Below are positions 7,721 through 15,828 of a stretch of DNA of 64,000 nt, one piece after another; positions within the stretch are counted from its first letter, which is position 1; every line of letters begins with the position of its first letter. This stretch comes from Arthrobacter sp. 9V (GTDB lineage: Bacteria > Actinomycetota > Actinomycetes > Actinomycetales > Micrococcaceae). The notes under the pieces are model-generated. The model ran no database searches. It was not told the origin of the DNA and saw only the letters and a list, made by a program, of their open reading frames with translations. The stretch lies in assembly GCF_902506065.1 (NCBI RefSeq), contig NZ_LR732912.1, forward strand, positions 976,387-1,040,386, given 5' to 3'. Made by a program: the position numbers and the translations under genes.

Positions 7721-8761
7721 TCACTTTCCATGGATCAGGACGCGGCGTTTTCCAATCCTTGGACCGAAGTCGACGCTTACGACTGTTCCATGTCGTGTCG
7801 CTTCGGAATTCAGGACTTGTCCCTCTCCATATGTTTCGTGTCGAAGCGTCCCGCCGATTCTCGCGGCAATCACGGGTACGCTGTCGGCCAACGGCGGCTC
7901 GGACGGCATCGCCACCAAAGCCTCCCAACTCTCAATAAGAAAGATCACTGCCGGCAGCACAACGCCGACAGCCATCCGAGCGACAGATGGGTTAACGAGC
8001 TCGGCCCCGCTGCGGCCGTGACCGGTTCCGCGTGCGTTTCGCAGCTCGGCAGCGCCAGTCAGGATGCTTGCAACCCCACCAAGAAGGCGTTTCGCAGCCC
8101 GTTCATCTGGACCCGAGGTAACTTGGCTCGGGTCCAGCCCAAGGTGCAGGAGGGTCTGTTTTACCAAGGCGGGAACGTCATGTTTTTCGTCGCTGTCACC
8201 TGTGATATCGAGAATCGTTTTGCAAGTACTCTCGATCAACTCCTTGGCCTGGCCGATCGCCGCTTCAGGGTCGCTGGCATAGTCGCGTCTAATACGTTCG
8301 ACTTGCCTTCGCATCTCAGCGACACCTAAACGCACCGCGATCGCTTCGGCCTGGGACAGCACCGTTCCGTCCGGCAGAGTTGCTTGATTGCCATCGTCGG
8401 ACAACAACCTCTCGTAGAGGTCGGGCTCGTTGAGGGCTAGCCACGCTGGCAGGTCGATGAAGTCGGCGACCATCGCGAGCCTGGGAAAGCGTGTCTGAAC
8501 GTCCTGAGACGAATATGGCTCTCCCCAGGTCACCTCGGCACCAAGGATTATGGGAACCATTTCGTAGACATGTCCGTCGTAATCATCGTCACCGAAGCGT
8601 AGCGCTCGGAGCAGCCGGGGATGCTTGTGAGTCTGGTCTTTTGTGCCCGTAAGCTCCGCGAGAGTGGTCCAGCGATCTTGGTCCATCTCAGCTATGAGGC
8701 ACTTCCCGACAGCGAGTTCTACGAGGTTCGAGGGCGCGTCTTGTCGCCAATAAGATGTCAT
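7721..8761 (-). CDS. Abortive-infection C-terminal (Abi_C) domain protein
   Basis: A 346-residue soluble protein. Residues about 168-283 form the Abi_C (AbiJ-type) module: AKELIESTCKTIL, then VKQTLLHLGLDP, then KRLLGGVASILTGAAELRN and the invariant GTGHGR at 245-250. The N-terminal 165 residues are unrecognised. The last 45 residues (RHETYGEGQVL, then VVSVDFG, then KRRVLI) look like the Tudor-like C-terminal domain of UvrD/PcrA helicases, an unusual addition. Abi_C proteins occur in phage-defence genes, so a defence role is likely. ATG 8761 has TAAGG just upstream. Confidence 0.78.
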   Translation of the reverse strand: MTSYWRQDAPSNLVELAVGKCLIAEMDQDRWTTLAELTGTKDQTHKHPRLLRALRFGDDDYDGHVYEMVPIILGAEVTWGEPYSSQDVQTRFPRLAMVADFIDLPAWLALNEPDLYERLLSDDGNQATLPDGTVLSQAEAIAVRLGVAEMRRQVERIRRDYASDPEAAIGQAKELIESTCKTILDITGDSDEKHDVPALVKQTLLHLGLDPSQVTSGPDERAAKRLLGGVASILTGAAELRNARGTGHGRSGAELVNPSVARMAVGVVLPAVIFLIESWEALVAMPSEPPLADSVPVIAARIGGTLRHETYGEGQVLNSEATRHGTVVSVDFGPRIGKRRVLIHGK

Positions 8762-8829
8762 GCCTTACTTTCTGGGTTCGGGGCTAGGCGCGTACCGGGA
8801 AGCTACTGCTCTTGATTCTAGGGCCCCTG

Positions 8830-8862
8830 GTGCGCCCGTAAGCTGGTCCCTCACCGTGCAGA
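8830..8862. repeat. Dispersed palindromic element, copy 5
   Basis: On the minus strand: GCACGGTGAGGGACCAGCTT then ACGGGCGCACC. The TGA within CGGTGA is the stop codon of the gene at 8851. Confidence 0.6.
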
Positions 8863-9270
8863 AAGTAAGGCCCGCAGCTCTTCCACGGCAGTTGTCAGTT
8901 CTTCGCCTGGATCCAAAATGATCTCTCCCTTGGCCGCCCAGGCATTCGGCCGGTCGAAGTCCTCTAGCTCGAAGAAGACACGGACGTGACCATCGTGTTT
9001 TGCGGAGAGTCCAAAGTCTCCCTCCAGAGACTTGAAGCTCTTGTCGCCGTCCCAGCCCCGCCAGTTATGTTCGAGTTCCTCGAAGTAGGAAAGAAGGGGC
9101 GACCATTTGTCGTAGTCGTAGACCCGTTTACTGGCTCGAAGTCCTTCAAGGTCCACCGTGACTATGAGGTAATCGGACGTCCCGTCCGAATTGCGCTCAC
9201 TTTGTTCAACATGGAAGTGGAACGCGCCCTGATGACCGATGAACACTTCATCCATGACCTCATTCTGCAC
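8851..9270 (-). CDS. DUF6228-like protein (possible immunity protein)
   Basis: A 139-residue soluble acidic protein. It fits the DUF6228 pattern: an N-terminal beta sheet (FHFHVEQS, LIVTVDLEGL), then PLLSYFEELEHNWRGWDGDK, a LEGDFGLSAKHDGHVRVFFEL stretch (DGHV is the most conserved part) and a final helix. Proteins of this family are commonly small orphan genes near toxins. The start is uncertain: GTG 9270 is preferred because GAGAG lies upstream; TTG 9297 and ATG 9255 are possible. The stop codon lies in the palindromic element. Confidence 0.65.
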   Translation of the reverse strand: MQNEVMDEVFIGHQGAFHFHVEQSERNSDGTSDYLIVTVDLEGLRASKRVYDYDKWSPLLSYFEELEHNWRGWDGDKSFKSLEGDFGLSAKHDGHVRVFFELEDFDRPNAWAAKGEIILDPGEELTTAVEELRALLSAR

Positions 9271-9335
9271 CAATTGGGTAACTCTCTTTGCAGCCAATCA
9301 CTTGAGGCGGGCAGGGTTGTAGTGGCGTTCGCGAT

Positions 9336-9376
9336 GCGCGTCTCGGTGGGGGATCCTGCAACGGGACGGCAGCGCG
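9336..9376. repeat. Dispersed palindromic element, copy 6
   Basis: TCTCGGTGGGGGATCCTGCA followed by ACGGGACGG. It lies between two divergent genes, upstream of both. Confidence 0.5.
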
Positions 9377-9474
9377 TCTGATGGTCGGCCCAGCTTGTCT
9401 TGGCCTTGGAAGGCCTATCATGAGCGTCAGAGACCAGCAGGTAGTGCGGGAAACGAGGGATGTGATGTACGAGT

Positions 9475-9834
9475 ATGAGCAATCGAGATTCCCGGCAGTT
9501 TATGCGCGATCTGATTGCCGATCATCCTCATCTCCGTCCGAGCTATGACGAGCACATCAAGGACAATGACGGGGATCTCCTGCCTCATTTGCTGATCGCT
9601 GACATTTGCCGATGGGTAGTCGCGGAACAAGACTCTCAACCCCTTCAGATTCTCCAACTTCTGTCCTGGCTAGAGGTTCACTTTGCGGGTATGTCAGATA
9701 CGAAAGACGACGTTGACAACGCCATTGCGGTTTCCTTCATCGAGCATCTCCCTTTGCTGTCGGAGCCAGGAGCTGACGTTGTTCTTCTTCTAGGACCGCA
9801 GATGAAAGCGCAGTACGAACAGTTCTACTCGTAG
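9475..9834 (+). CDS. Hypothetical protein, 119 aa, DUF7674-like
   Basis: Soluble, all-helical acidic protein beginning SRQFMRDLIADHPHLRPSYDEH and continuing with LLPHLLIADICRWVV, then a SWLEVHFAG helix and a C-terminal LLGPQMKAQYEQFY helix. The first two blocks resemble DUF7674, small proteins with a conserved (D/N)GE-or-GDLLPH motif; the match is from memory and not certain. No membrane segment. Like its neighbours it is single and followed at a distance by a palindromic element. Confidence 0.55.
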   Translation: MSNRDSRQFMRDLIADHPHLRPSYDEHIKDNDGDLLPHLLIADICRWVVAEQDSQPLQILQLLSWLEVHFAGMSDTKDDVDNAIAVSFIEHLPLLSEPGADVVLLLGPQMKAQYEQFYS

Positions 9835-9952
9835 ATCACACTCACGGCGCAGCTGCGCCGCGCCAACCTGAATCTTCCGCCCCGGTATACCGATCAGCGG
9901 CCCCTACTTCGGTAAATGACACGCCCCCATGCAGTCAACAGCAACCTAGTCG

Positions 9953-9989
9953 AGTGCCCGGTCAGGGATCCTTCACCGGACGCGGAAAA
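9953..9989. repeat. Dispersed palindromic element, copy 7
   Basis: GCCCGGTCAGGGATCCTTCA followed by CCGGACGCGG. One of the best-preserved copies, with arms CCGGT and ACCGG around GGATCC. It lies 120 bp after the preceding gene. Confidence 0.7.
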
Positions 9990-10080
9990 CCCAACTTCGT
10001 ACGCCTTCGGGCTGAAGCTCGGCAGCAACGAGATGGCTACGATTGCTTCACGTCCCTAGCCGGAATTTTGGAAGTGAACT

Positions 10081-10302
10081 ATGCAGCTGGAATTTGATCC
10101 TGAGGTAGTACCTGTAGCGGAAGTCAGGCTGACGCTAACCGTAGATGAGCTTGAAATATTTTGGGGATCTTTGCGCGAGACCCTGGAGGCTCTCGATGAA
10201 CGGGAGTTTCACACGCGTGTTGGGTTTGAGTCCCAAGAGGTCCGACGGGTTCAGGCTGAACTTGCACGCCTGGTGAACACCCTTCCTTACGTGCCAGAGT
10301 AA
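10081..10302 (+). CDS. Small hypothetical protein, 73 aa
   Basis: Acidic protein with a short strand (EVRLTLTVDELEIFWGSL) followed by helices (LRETLEALDEREFHTRVG, then EVRRVQAELARLVNTL). ATG at 10081 has GGAAG 7 bp upstream. Not recognised. The helical C terminus and size are compatible with an antitoxin or immunity protein, but nothing in the sequence proves it. Confidence 0.5.
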   Translation: MQLEFDPEVVPVAEVRLTLTVDELEIFWGSLRETLEALDEREFHTRVGFESQEVRRVQAELARLVNTLPYVPE

Positions 10303-10383
10303 GTCCCCCATGCAACTCCGAACACGGTACGTTGAACTTGGTCGGATGGACTGCGGCGTTGTGCACGACTTCAGCGAGTTATC

Positions 10384-10411
10384 TGCGTCCGGTGAAGGAT
10401 CGGCATACGGT
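10384..10411. repeat. Dispersed palindromic element, copy 8
   Basis: TGCGTCCGGTGAAGGATCGG followed by CATACGG. It lies 82 bp after the preceding gene. Confidence 0.6.
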
Positions 10412-10482
10412 CCTAGAAGTTTGTCTCTGTATCAGGACGGATAGGGTGGGACTGGCCAGTGCACTCCAACAAGAGGACGCCC

Positions 10483-10890
10483 ATGCCCAGCGCAGTTACC
10501 CTCGTTCGTACGAACACCCTCAGCGCCACCGCAGAGTATGCATATGCGGCCACCGTTCCCGCCAGCGCACGCCTCATTTTTCTAGCCGGATCATGCCCGC
10601 TGAATAAGGACGGTACGACCGCAGGCATCGGGGACTACGCGGCACAGGCCGCAAAGGCGATTGAGAACATGTGCCTTGCCCTGGAAGCCGCCGGCGCCGG
10701 CATCGGCGATGTTATCTCCACTCGCATCCTGGTGGCATCGACCGAACGGGCCGACCTGGTCACGGCTTGGGGCGTGGTTCGGGAAGCCTTTGGCGAGCAC
10801 GACGTGCCCAGCACACTGTTGGGAGTCACGGTGCTCGGCTACGAAGGCCAGTTGGTGGAGCTCGAAGCAACCGCTGCAATTATTGACTGA
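10483..10890 (+). CDS. RidA/YjgF-family protein
   Basis: A 135-residue homologue of RidA enamine/imine deaminases, which clear reactive 2-aminoacrylate, or of related hydrolases. Seen: the IFLAGSCPLNKDG strand, YAAQAAKAIENMCLALEAAGAG (the QA..A..N...L..AG pattern), DVISTRILVAST and the C-terminal TLLGVTVLGYEGQLVELEATA. The arginine normally in the active-site RxxV..L..... segment is replaced by TLLGVTVLGY, so activity is uncertain. ATG 10483 has GAGG 7 bp upstream. Confidence 0.85.
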   Translation: MPSAVTLVRTNTLSATAEYAYAATVPASARLIFLAGSCPLNKDGTTAGIGDYAAQAAKAIENMCLALEAAGAGIGDVISTRILVASTERADLVTAWGVVREAFGEHDVPSTLLGVTVLGYEGQLVELEATAAIID

Positions 10891-10916
10891 ACGAGAGCCG
10901 GGATTGCAACGGCCCA

Positions 10917-10950
10917 AACGCCCGGTAAAGGATCTTTGAACGGGCGGTGT
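10917..10950. repeat. Dispersed palindromic element, copy 9
   Basis: ACGCCCGGTAAAGGATCTTT followed by GAACGGGCGG. It lies 27 bp after the RidA gene. The rest of the gap to 11240 shows no gene. Confidence 0.7.
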
Positions 10951-11216
10951 AGCGCGTCGGATCGACGTCGGCCGCACATCACCTCAACTGTCGTGACTAT
11001 CGTGTCTTGGCTAGCACCCCGCACGGCAGTATGAGTGAATGGGTTTGTCCTCGCTCAAGGTGCGCTGGCTCCGGATGACCGCACCCAGATGGAGAGGGTG
11101 GCAGCCTGTTCGAGTCAGGCCGAGTCCGGGGGCCCTGCGCGAGCAGGGCTCCAAGCCTCTCCTGATTCAAAGGCCCGCTTAGATCGCAAGGAACTTCATC
11201 ATCACCCGGCGTCCAG

Positions 11217-11253
11217 AAACCGTGCCTCTAAGGGATCTTCTACCGGACACCAT
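11217..11253. repeat. Dispersed palindromic element, copy 10
   Basis: On the minus strand: GGTGTCCGGTAGAAGATCCC then TTAGAGGCACGG. The TAG in CCGGTAG is the stop codon of the deaminase-ASCH gene. Confidence 0.6.
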
Positions 11254-11920
11254 GAACGCGGAAGGAGACGCGCGACAGCTCAGCGTCGTCGGGCATCGAT
11301 GGGTAGTGGGCTTTCAGTCCGCGTGCGCGCTCAGCATCGAGATCCTGCAACCTTGTCTGCCCGACAGAGATGATCTCTCCCTCAACATGCGCAAATTCGG
11401 GATGGTCCTCGAAAACGAACGTCGCAGGCCCCGCCTCTACTGATTCATCCCAGCGGATGGTCGTGGTCTTCTCACCTGATATGACGGCGTCGTGATACCG
11501 CTTGTTGAAGCGGAAGATACGGCGCCCCTGAGCATCTGGGTAGAAGTAAGTATCGAGCAGGAGCTTGCGGACGGGCCGAACGGCAGGGCCCTTCTCCGCA
11601 GGGACCGCGACAAGAATATCCGGATGATGTTCGAGGAGAACCTGTCGGCATCGGCCGCATGGAGGAATCAAACCTCGCCCTCGGTCACCAGCAGCGGCGA
11701 TAGTCAAAAGCTGCTTTGCTCCTGCAGCGGCCGCAACTCCCAGGGCAACGAGCTCGGCGCACGGACCACCGGTGAAGTGGTAGACGTTCACTGCCTGGTG
11801 AATGCGTCCGTCAACATCCATTGCCGCTGCCGCAACAGTGTGATTGTCGTTGTCTCCGAGGCTTCGCGCTAAGGCTTCCGCAGCATCAATGACACGGCGC
11901 TCAGCTCTAAGTGGTTCCAC
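11240..11920 (-). CDS. Blasticidin-S-deaminase-like cytidine deaminase fused to an ASCH domain
   Basis: A 226-residue fusion. Residues 1-125 are a cytidine-deaminase fold very close in motif to blasticidin S deaminase: VNVYHFTGGPCAEL (C54, catalytic E56) and IPPCGRCRQVLLEHHP (zinc ligands C88, C91). Residues 134-226 are an ASCH domain (FNKRYHDAVISGEKTTTIRW, then GEIISVGQTRLQDL), a PUA-like fold that binds RNA or nucleosides. The likely reaction is zinc-dependent hydrolytic deamination of a cytosine-type nucleoside or antibiotic. GTG 11920 aligns with the start of blasticidin S deaminase. The 3' end lies in a palindromic element. Confidence 0.85.
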   Translation of the reverse strand: MEPLRAERRVIDAAEALARSLGDNDNHTVAAAAMDVDGRIHQAVNVYHFTGGPCAELVALGVAAAAGAKQLLTIAAAGDRGRGLIPPCGRCRQVLLEHHPDILVAVPAEKGPAVRPVRKLLLDTYFYPDAQGRRIFRFNKRYHDAVISGEKTTTIRWDESVEAGPATFVFEDHPEFAHVEGEIISVGQTRLQDLDAERARGLKAHYPSMPDDAELSRVSFRVHGVR

Positions 11921-11954
11921 AATTGACCACGGTAACAGGGCGCCGTTGTTGGCC

Positions 11955-11981
11955 CATTGAAGGCCCCCTCACCGGAGTTTA
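11955..11981. repeat. Dispersed palindromic element, diverged copy 11
   Basis: On the minus strand: AACTCCGGTGAGGGGGCCTT. The TGA of CCGGTGA is the stop codon of the full-length barstar-like gene. Confidence 0.45.
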
Positions 11982-12493
11982 AGGAATTCACGATGATTCC
12001 AAGCAACAGGAAGGCCACCAACCCGAGGGATTTCCAGCTCTGGGTCCCCGGTTCTAACCAGACACATCATGCGGTGACCGAAAAGAGCGGCATAAGTCGC
12101 TTGCCTCGCGAAGATGTCTAAGAGGTGATGGGCTGCAGATGCGTCCTTGCTTTCGAAGGTTTCATACCCGTCAATCACGAGAACTAGCCCGGTATCCGTG
12201 GCCGTCCATCCATAGGTTTGAACGGCCACGTCGCTGAGGCAGTCGTTTAGAGCAGCCAGGTTCGAGCCGTAGTAATCCGGGAAATTCAGAGCACGGGCAA
12301 GATCTTGGTGAAGGTCACCCCGGGATTGCCAGGCAGCAGCGTCAACTTGAACGACTTTGTAGCGGTGGTTTCGTAGCCACGACATTGTTTCGTCGAGGAT
12401 CGCTTGCTGATGGAATAGATTGATGAAACCGTTCTGGACCAAGAGAAAGTCCATCGGATGATTCAGCTCGTCGGCCGGGTCCCAAATTGCCAT
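11969..12493 (-). CDS. Barstar-family protein (RNase-inhibitor fold)
   Basis: A 174-residue protein with the barstar core: HRYKVVQVDAAAWQSRGDLH, then ALNFPDYYGSNLAALNDCL (residues 70-86, the diagnostic YYG-N-AL-DCL motif), then TGLVLVIDGYETF and AALFGHRMMCLV. Barstars bind and block barnase-type RNases and are often immunity genes to RNase toxins. Classical barstar is about 90 residues; the 35-residue N-terminal extension also occurs in bacterial immunity variants. ATG 12493 aligns with that of the shorter paralogue at 5213. No barnase-like gene is seen in the window. Confidence 0.8.
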   Translation of the reverse strand: MAIWDPADELNHPMDFLLVQNGFINLFHQQAILDETMSWLRNHRYKVVQVDAAAWQSRGDLHQDLARALNFPDYYGSNLAALNDCLSDVAVQTYGWTATDTGLVLVIDGYETFESKDASAAHHLLDIFARQATYAALFGHRMMCLVRTGDPELEIPRVGGLPVAWNHREFLKLR

Positions 12494-12544
12494 GAGTGAA
12501 ACTGTATTGCCTCTCGGTTCCCTTTCATGTGGAAGCCCTGAATC

Positions 12545-12991
12545 TTGCTGTCCTCCCACGTGGTGCGTTCGAACGAGGATCTGTCCGGACCATTCTCCGC
12601 AATCGGTGACGGGCTCTACTGCAACATCTGCCACCAGGGCACGGTCTATGAAGCAACAGCCTATGCAGTGCCCTTCATCGCAGCAGTTGCCGCGGGCGAT
12701 GTCACAGACGAGATCCGCGTACCTTTGCTGGCGCTCCTGGGTGACATCTCGATCGGAGGAAGCTGCGTAGCTCCCCACGGGTCTCACTCAGGCGCCTACG
12801 GAGATCACGTAGACGTCCTCGTCACTGAATCGCTCGCCACTTCGATGGGACGCTTCTCAGCCGTCCGGGCACCTGCGCTCGTGGCACTGATTCAAGCCAT
12901 CCAGTCGCTTCTCAATCAATCAACCGACGCACACCGCGATGCAGTTGAGTCCGCCATCAACTTTGCCATTACGCCGTCCGTCCAACCCTAA
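12545..12991 (+). CDS. HEAT-repeat-like immunity-type protein, probably missing its N terminus
   Basis: The key stretch is LYCNICHQGTVYEATAYAVP, then FIAAVAAG and VPLLALLGDISIGGSC. The HQGTVYEATAYAVPFL signature belongs to HEAT-like proteins usually preceded by a further 30-60 residues, with W-G-N in place of Y-C-N here. There is no good ribosome site before TTG 12545, and the gene begins close to the divergent barstar gene, so the original start may be lost. The rest (ALVALIQAIQSLLNQ and so on) is helical. A role is not proven. Confidence 0.6.
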   Translation: MLSSHVVRSNEDLSGPFSAIGDGLYCNICHQGTVYEATAYAVPFIAAVAAGDVTDEIRVPLLALLGDISIGGSCVAPHGSHSGAYGDHVDVLVTESLATSMGRFSAVRAPALVALIQAIQSLLNQSTDAHRDAVESAINFAITPSVQP

Positions 12992-12994
12992 AAG

Positions 12995-13023
12995 CAGCGC
13001 CCGTTAGCCGGTCCTCCAGCGTG
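12995..13023. repeat. Dispersed palindromic element, diverged copy 12
   Basis: CGCCCGTTAGCCGGTCCTCC followed by AGCGTGCG. It starts a few bases after the HEAT-like gene. Confidence 0.4.
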
Positions 13024-13152
13024 CGTCTCCACCGTCAGGGTTGATGGGTTTGTGGATTGCTTGGGCCCTGGCATCAAGTGCAGGACGGGACAAACTTCCG
13101 GTCACCTTTTTCGAGTGTCTGCTCTCATTCGCGTGGTGTTGAGCGCCACGCT

Positions 13153-15684
13153 TCATAGGAACTTCGGTAATACCTGCGCAAACGTTTCTGCCTTTGCTAC
13201 TAGCCACTCGACGAGTTCTTGCGATTGGTCCGCAGCTAAGAAGTTTCCGGGACGTGTGATTCCCAGCGAGGATGCTTTGCGACCAGGTTTGTCGTCCCAC
13301 TCCAAGTCGAAGCCTAGCTCGGCTTCGAGCGCCTGGCGGCGGGCTAGTAACTCGTTGAAGAGGTACTTGTCATCGTGGATCCAAAACGATGCGTGGGCCA
13401 GTTTTTTCTGAGAGTTAACGGCAAGTGATATTAGGCCGCGTGGGTCGCCAATTCTGACGTCGTACCAGTTCCGAGCACCTGCCTTCCCCCAAGATTTGAT
13501 GGTCAGTGCATTCGAGCGCCCGTATTCGCGCACCCGCTCGAAGAACTCTAGTTGGGCGTCACTTACGGATATGCGTCTCCCCGCTTTGGGCTGCGGCAGC
13601 GTTTTCGTGCGTCGTGCGGTGATCGCATCCTCGTCGACGTCAAGACCTGCAGCATCCGCGAGTTCTTCAGCACCCATGAACCGCGCAGGGTCGGCGTGTC
13701 CTCGTGCGTCGAACCGGAGCCCCTCCTTCTCAAGTATCACGCGGGGGTCATCACTCCGGCCAGGTTCCGTCCACCGGAACCCGGGAGATATAGTCCCGCC
13801 GTTCTGCAGGACTCGCCAAGCGTTGGGCATCGGGTGGTTCGCGACAATCGCAGCCAGAGGCTGGGCCCAGGTGCCGGCCACGATGGCCGCGTCACCGTAA
13901 GAAGTCCAGCGTCCGGCCGGTATCTCAGCGAGTATCCCGGCGATCTGGCTTCTCAGCGCCGACGGCTCATCATCACCAGTCGCAATGTTTTCATCAGGGC
14001 CCGGCCACAGTTCAATGATTTTTTCGGCAAGAGCGCAGCTCCTGGCGTTGATTTCCTCAGCACCCCAGGAAGCGTGTTCAGCGATTTCGTGGTTCATGAA
14101 CAAGCCGCTCTGGGCAAGCATCTCACGCTTCTCGTGGAATGGCCTGTTGCTTAGTTCGCTGTTGTAACCACTCAGAGTGAGGTTGCCGAGCGTGTGCACG
14201 AGCCGTTCATGTTCGTAGTCGATGTCAGCGTCGGCACCGAAACCCTCAGCAAATGTCTCCCTTACCGACGCCGAGAGCGTCTGCGGCAAAACGTGCTCGA
14301 TGGTCAGCCGCTTAGGGTCGATTCCCACGATTTCTTTCGGCCGGTAAGCCTCTTCAAGCCACTGAAGAATGAGCTTTTTCTGCGGGCCGCGGCCTTGCCA
14401 ATAGAACGCAATTGTCGTGACGGCTTCTCGCACTTGGAGGTTGGTTGCGAAGTACTTGCGGCCCCGGGACAGGTAATCGCGCAGTGCATTGTCGATTGCG
14501 TCGGAGTCGCTAATCGCACCCACGGCCTGGAGCAAAGTGCGGTTAAGGTTGGCTGTGGCACGCCCAATAACGACGCGCCGCACGAAGTATGACTCTAGAT
14601 ACGTCAGAGCGCGAACGACTTCGTCGTCACCAGCCCTACCGGCGGCACGCCGAGTAAGGATCTGCATCACCACCGGATACGCGGTCGTGGACCCCCACGC
14701 CCGGATCCTGGTCAAGCGCCGACGTATCTCTGGGTGTTTCTCTCCTTCAGGGGCGAGAATCGTTGCCAGCACATCACCGAGCTCGGCGATCCGGACCACT
14801 TCAGCTTCGACCTCGTCGATGCCTCTGAGAGTCTCAAAACGTTTTTGTTGTCCGACGTATGTGTCTGCTTGTTTCGCACGTTCGTCTCGTTGAACGAGGT
14901 CCAACCAGAACAGAAGCTCGAGATTTTCAGAGCCGAGCCTCTTCTCCAACGGAAGCCAAATATTCTCATAAACCCTCTCCGCACGGTCACTGAGCCGCAT
15001 GAACAGGTAGTTCTTCAGTAGGTCACTTTGGGTCAACCGGAGCCCAGTGTTGTTCAGAGACTCAAAAATGCGATGCGCATTGTCGGACGGCTCAGCCGTA
15101 ACAACCACGAGTGCGAGACCGCGGACCACGGCGGCTTCGAGCATCTCTAGGTCATGTGGATCGTCCGGATCGTCAGCTGCGGCGATCTTGGACCGGAAAA
15201 ACCGATAAGCCTCTCCCACTGCGTCCTCCCCGCCAGCCTGAGGCGAACGATGCAGCACCGCAGCATATGCGGACCGATCCGCTTGGGTTGGAAGCACCTT
15301 GAGCGGCTTGCCGCTGTCGAAGAGGTTGATTAGGTACTGCGCGTCGATACCGTTCGCCCGATCGGTATCGCCGGTCTCAATCAAATGGTCGCGGAGCGCC
15401 GCCAAGAGAAGAGTCAGCGTGGTTAATCTCTGTTGGCCATCCACGACAAGGAATTTGTTGACCCCGATAGCGCCGAAATCAGGACTGCTTGCCAGCACCA
15501 GGGAACCTATGAAGTGCGAAGCCTTCGGATCCTCGCCAAGAACTCGTCCCAATTCGACGACGTCTGACCATAGCTGGTCGAGTTGCCTCTTCCCCCACGA
15601 GTACACGCGCTGGTAGAGCGGAACCTGGTACTGCTTCTTTCCTTCCAAAACCCCCGAGAGAGTCCCGTTTTCCGCTCGAACCAC
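13153..15684 (-). CDS. GmrSD-like DUF262/DUF1524 protein with alkyltransferase-like and DUF4268 domains
   Basis: An 843-residue defence-type protein. Residues 1-230 are DUF262 (GmrS-like nucleotide-binding part) with YQVPLYQRVYSW (19-30) and VVDGQQRLTTL (80-90). DUF1524, the HNH-like nuclease part, has TIEHVLPQ (H464) and HTLGNLTLSGYN (497-508). About 577-665 resembles the DNA-binding domain of O6-alkylguanine transferases (PAGRWTSYGDAA, NAWRVLQNGGTIS), with the cysteine replaced, as in alkyltransferase-like proteins. About 706-843 is DUF4268 (WYDVRIG, FELL-type helix, ELGFDLEWDDKPGRKAS). GmrSD enzymes cut DNA with modified bases; the extra domains may read damaged or modified bases. GTG start at 15684, no visible partner. 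Confidence 0.88.
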   Translation of the reverse strand: MVRAENGTLSGVLEGKKQYQVPLYQRVYSWGKRQLDQLWSDVVELGRVLGEDPKASHFIGSLVLASSPDFGAIGVNKFLVVDGQQRLTTLTLLLAALRDHLIETGDTDRANGIDAQYLINLFDSGKPLKVLPTQADRSAYAAVLHRSPQAGGEDAVGEAYRFFRSKIAAADDPDDPHDLEMLEAAVVRGLALVVVTAEPSDNAHRIFESLNNTGLRLTQSDLLKNYLFMRLSDRAERVYENIWLPLEKRLGSENLELLFWLDLVQRDERAKQADTYVGQQKRFETLRGIDEVEAEVVRIAELGDVLATILAPEGEKHPEIRRRLTRIRAWGSTTAYPVVMQILTRRAAGRAGDDEVVRALTYLESYFVRRVVIGRATANLNRTLLQAVGAISDSDAIDNALRDYLSRGRKYFATNLQVREAVTTIAFYWQGRGPQKKLILQWLEEAYRPKEIVGIDPKRLTIEHVLPQTLSASVRETFAEGFGADADIDYEHERLVHTLGNLTLSGYNSELSNRPFHEKREMLAQSGLFMNHEIAEHASWGAEEINARSCALAEKIIELWPGPDENIATGDDEPSALRSQIAGILAEIPAGRWTSYGDAAIVAGTWAQPLAAIVANHPMPNAWRVLQNGGTISPGFRWTEPGRSDDPRVILEKEGLRFDARGHADPARFMGAEELADAAGLDVDEDAITARRTKTLPQPKAGRRISVSDAQLEFFERVREYGRSNALTIKSWGKAGARNWYDVRIGDPRGLISLAVNSQKKLAHASFWIHDDKYLFNELLARRQALEAELGFDLEWDDKPGRKASSLGITRPGNFLAADQSQELVEWLVAKAETFAQVLPKFL

Positions 15685-15828
15685 GCATGCCTCCTAGACC
15701 TGTACAAGCATGAAATGAGGTTACACGGAGAGGGCTCTGATTCCGTTCAGGTATGGCCTATGTCCGGGTCGCTGGAATCGCCTTAGATTCTGTGCACGCA
15801 TGCCCGAAGGCCGGCGGCTCAACGGACG

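Noticed and set aside
11100..11180. tRNA-like GTTCGAGTC
   Set aside because: No matching acceptor or anticodon stems around it; a chance T-loop-like string.
13552..14154. Plus-strand open frame of 200 codons inside the GmrSD-like gene
   Set aside because: Antisense to a well-supported 843-residue protein; no ribosome site or family similarity.
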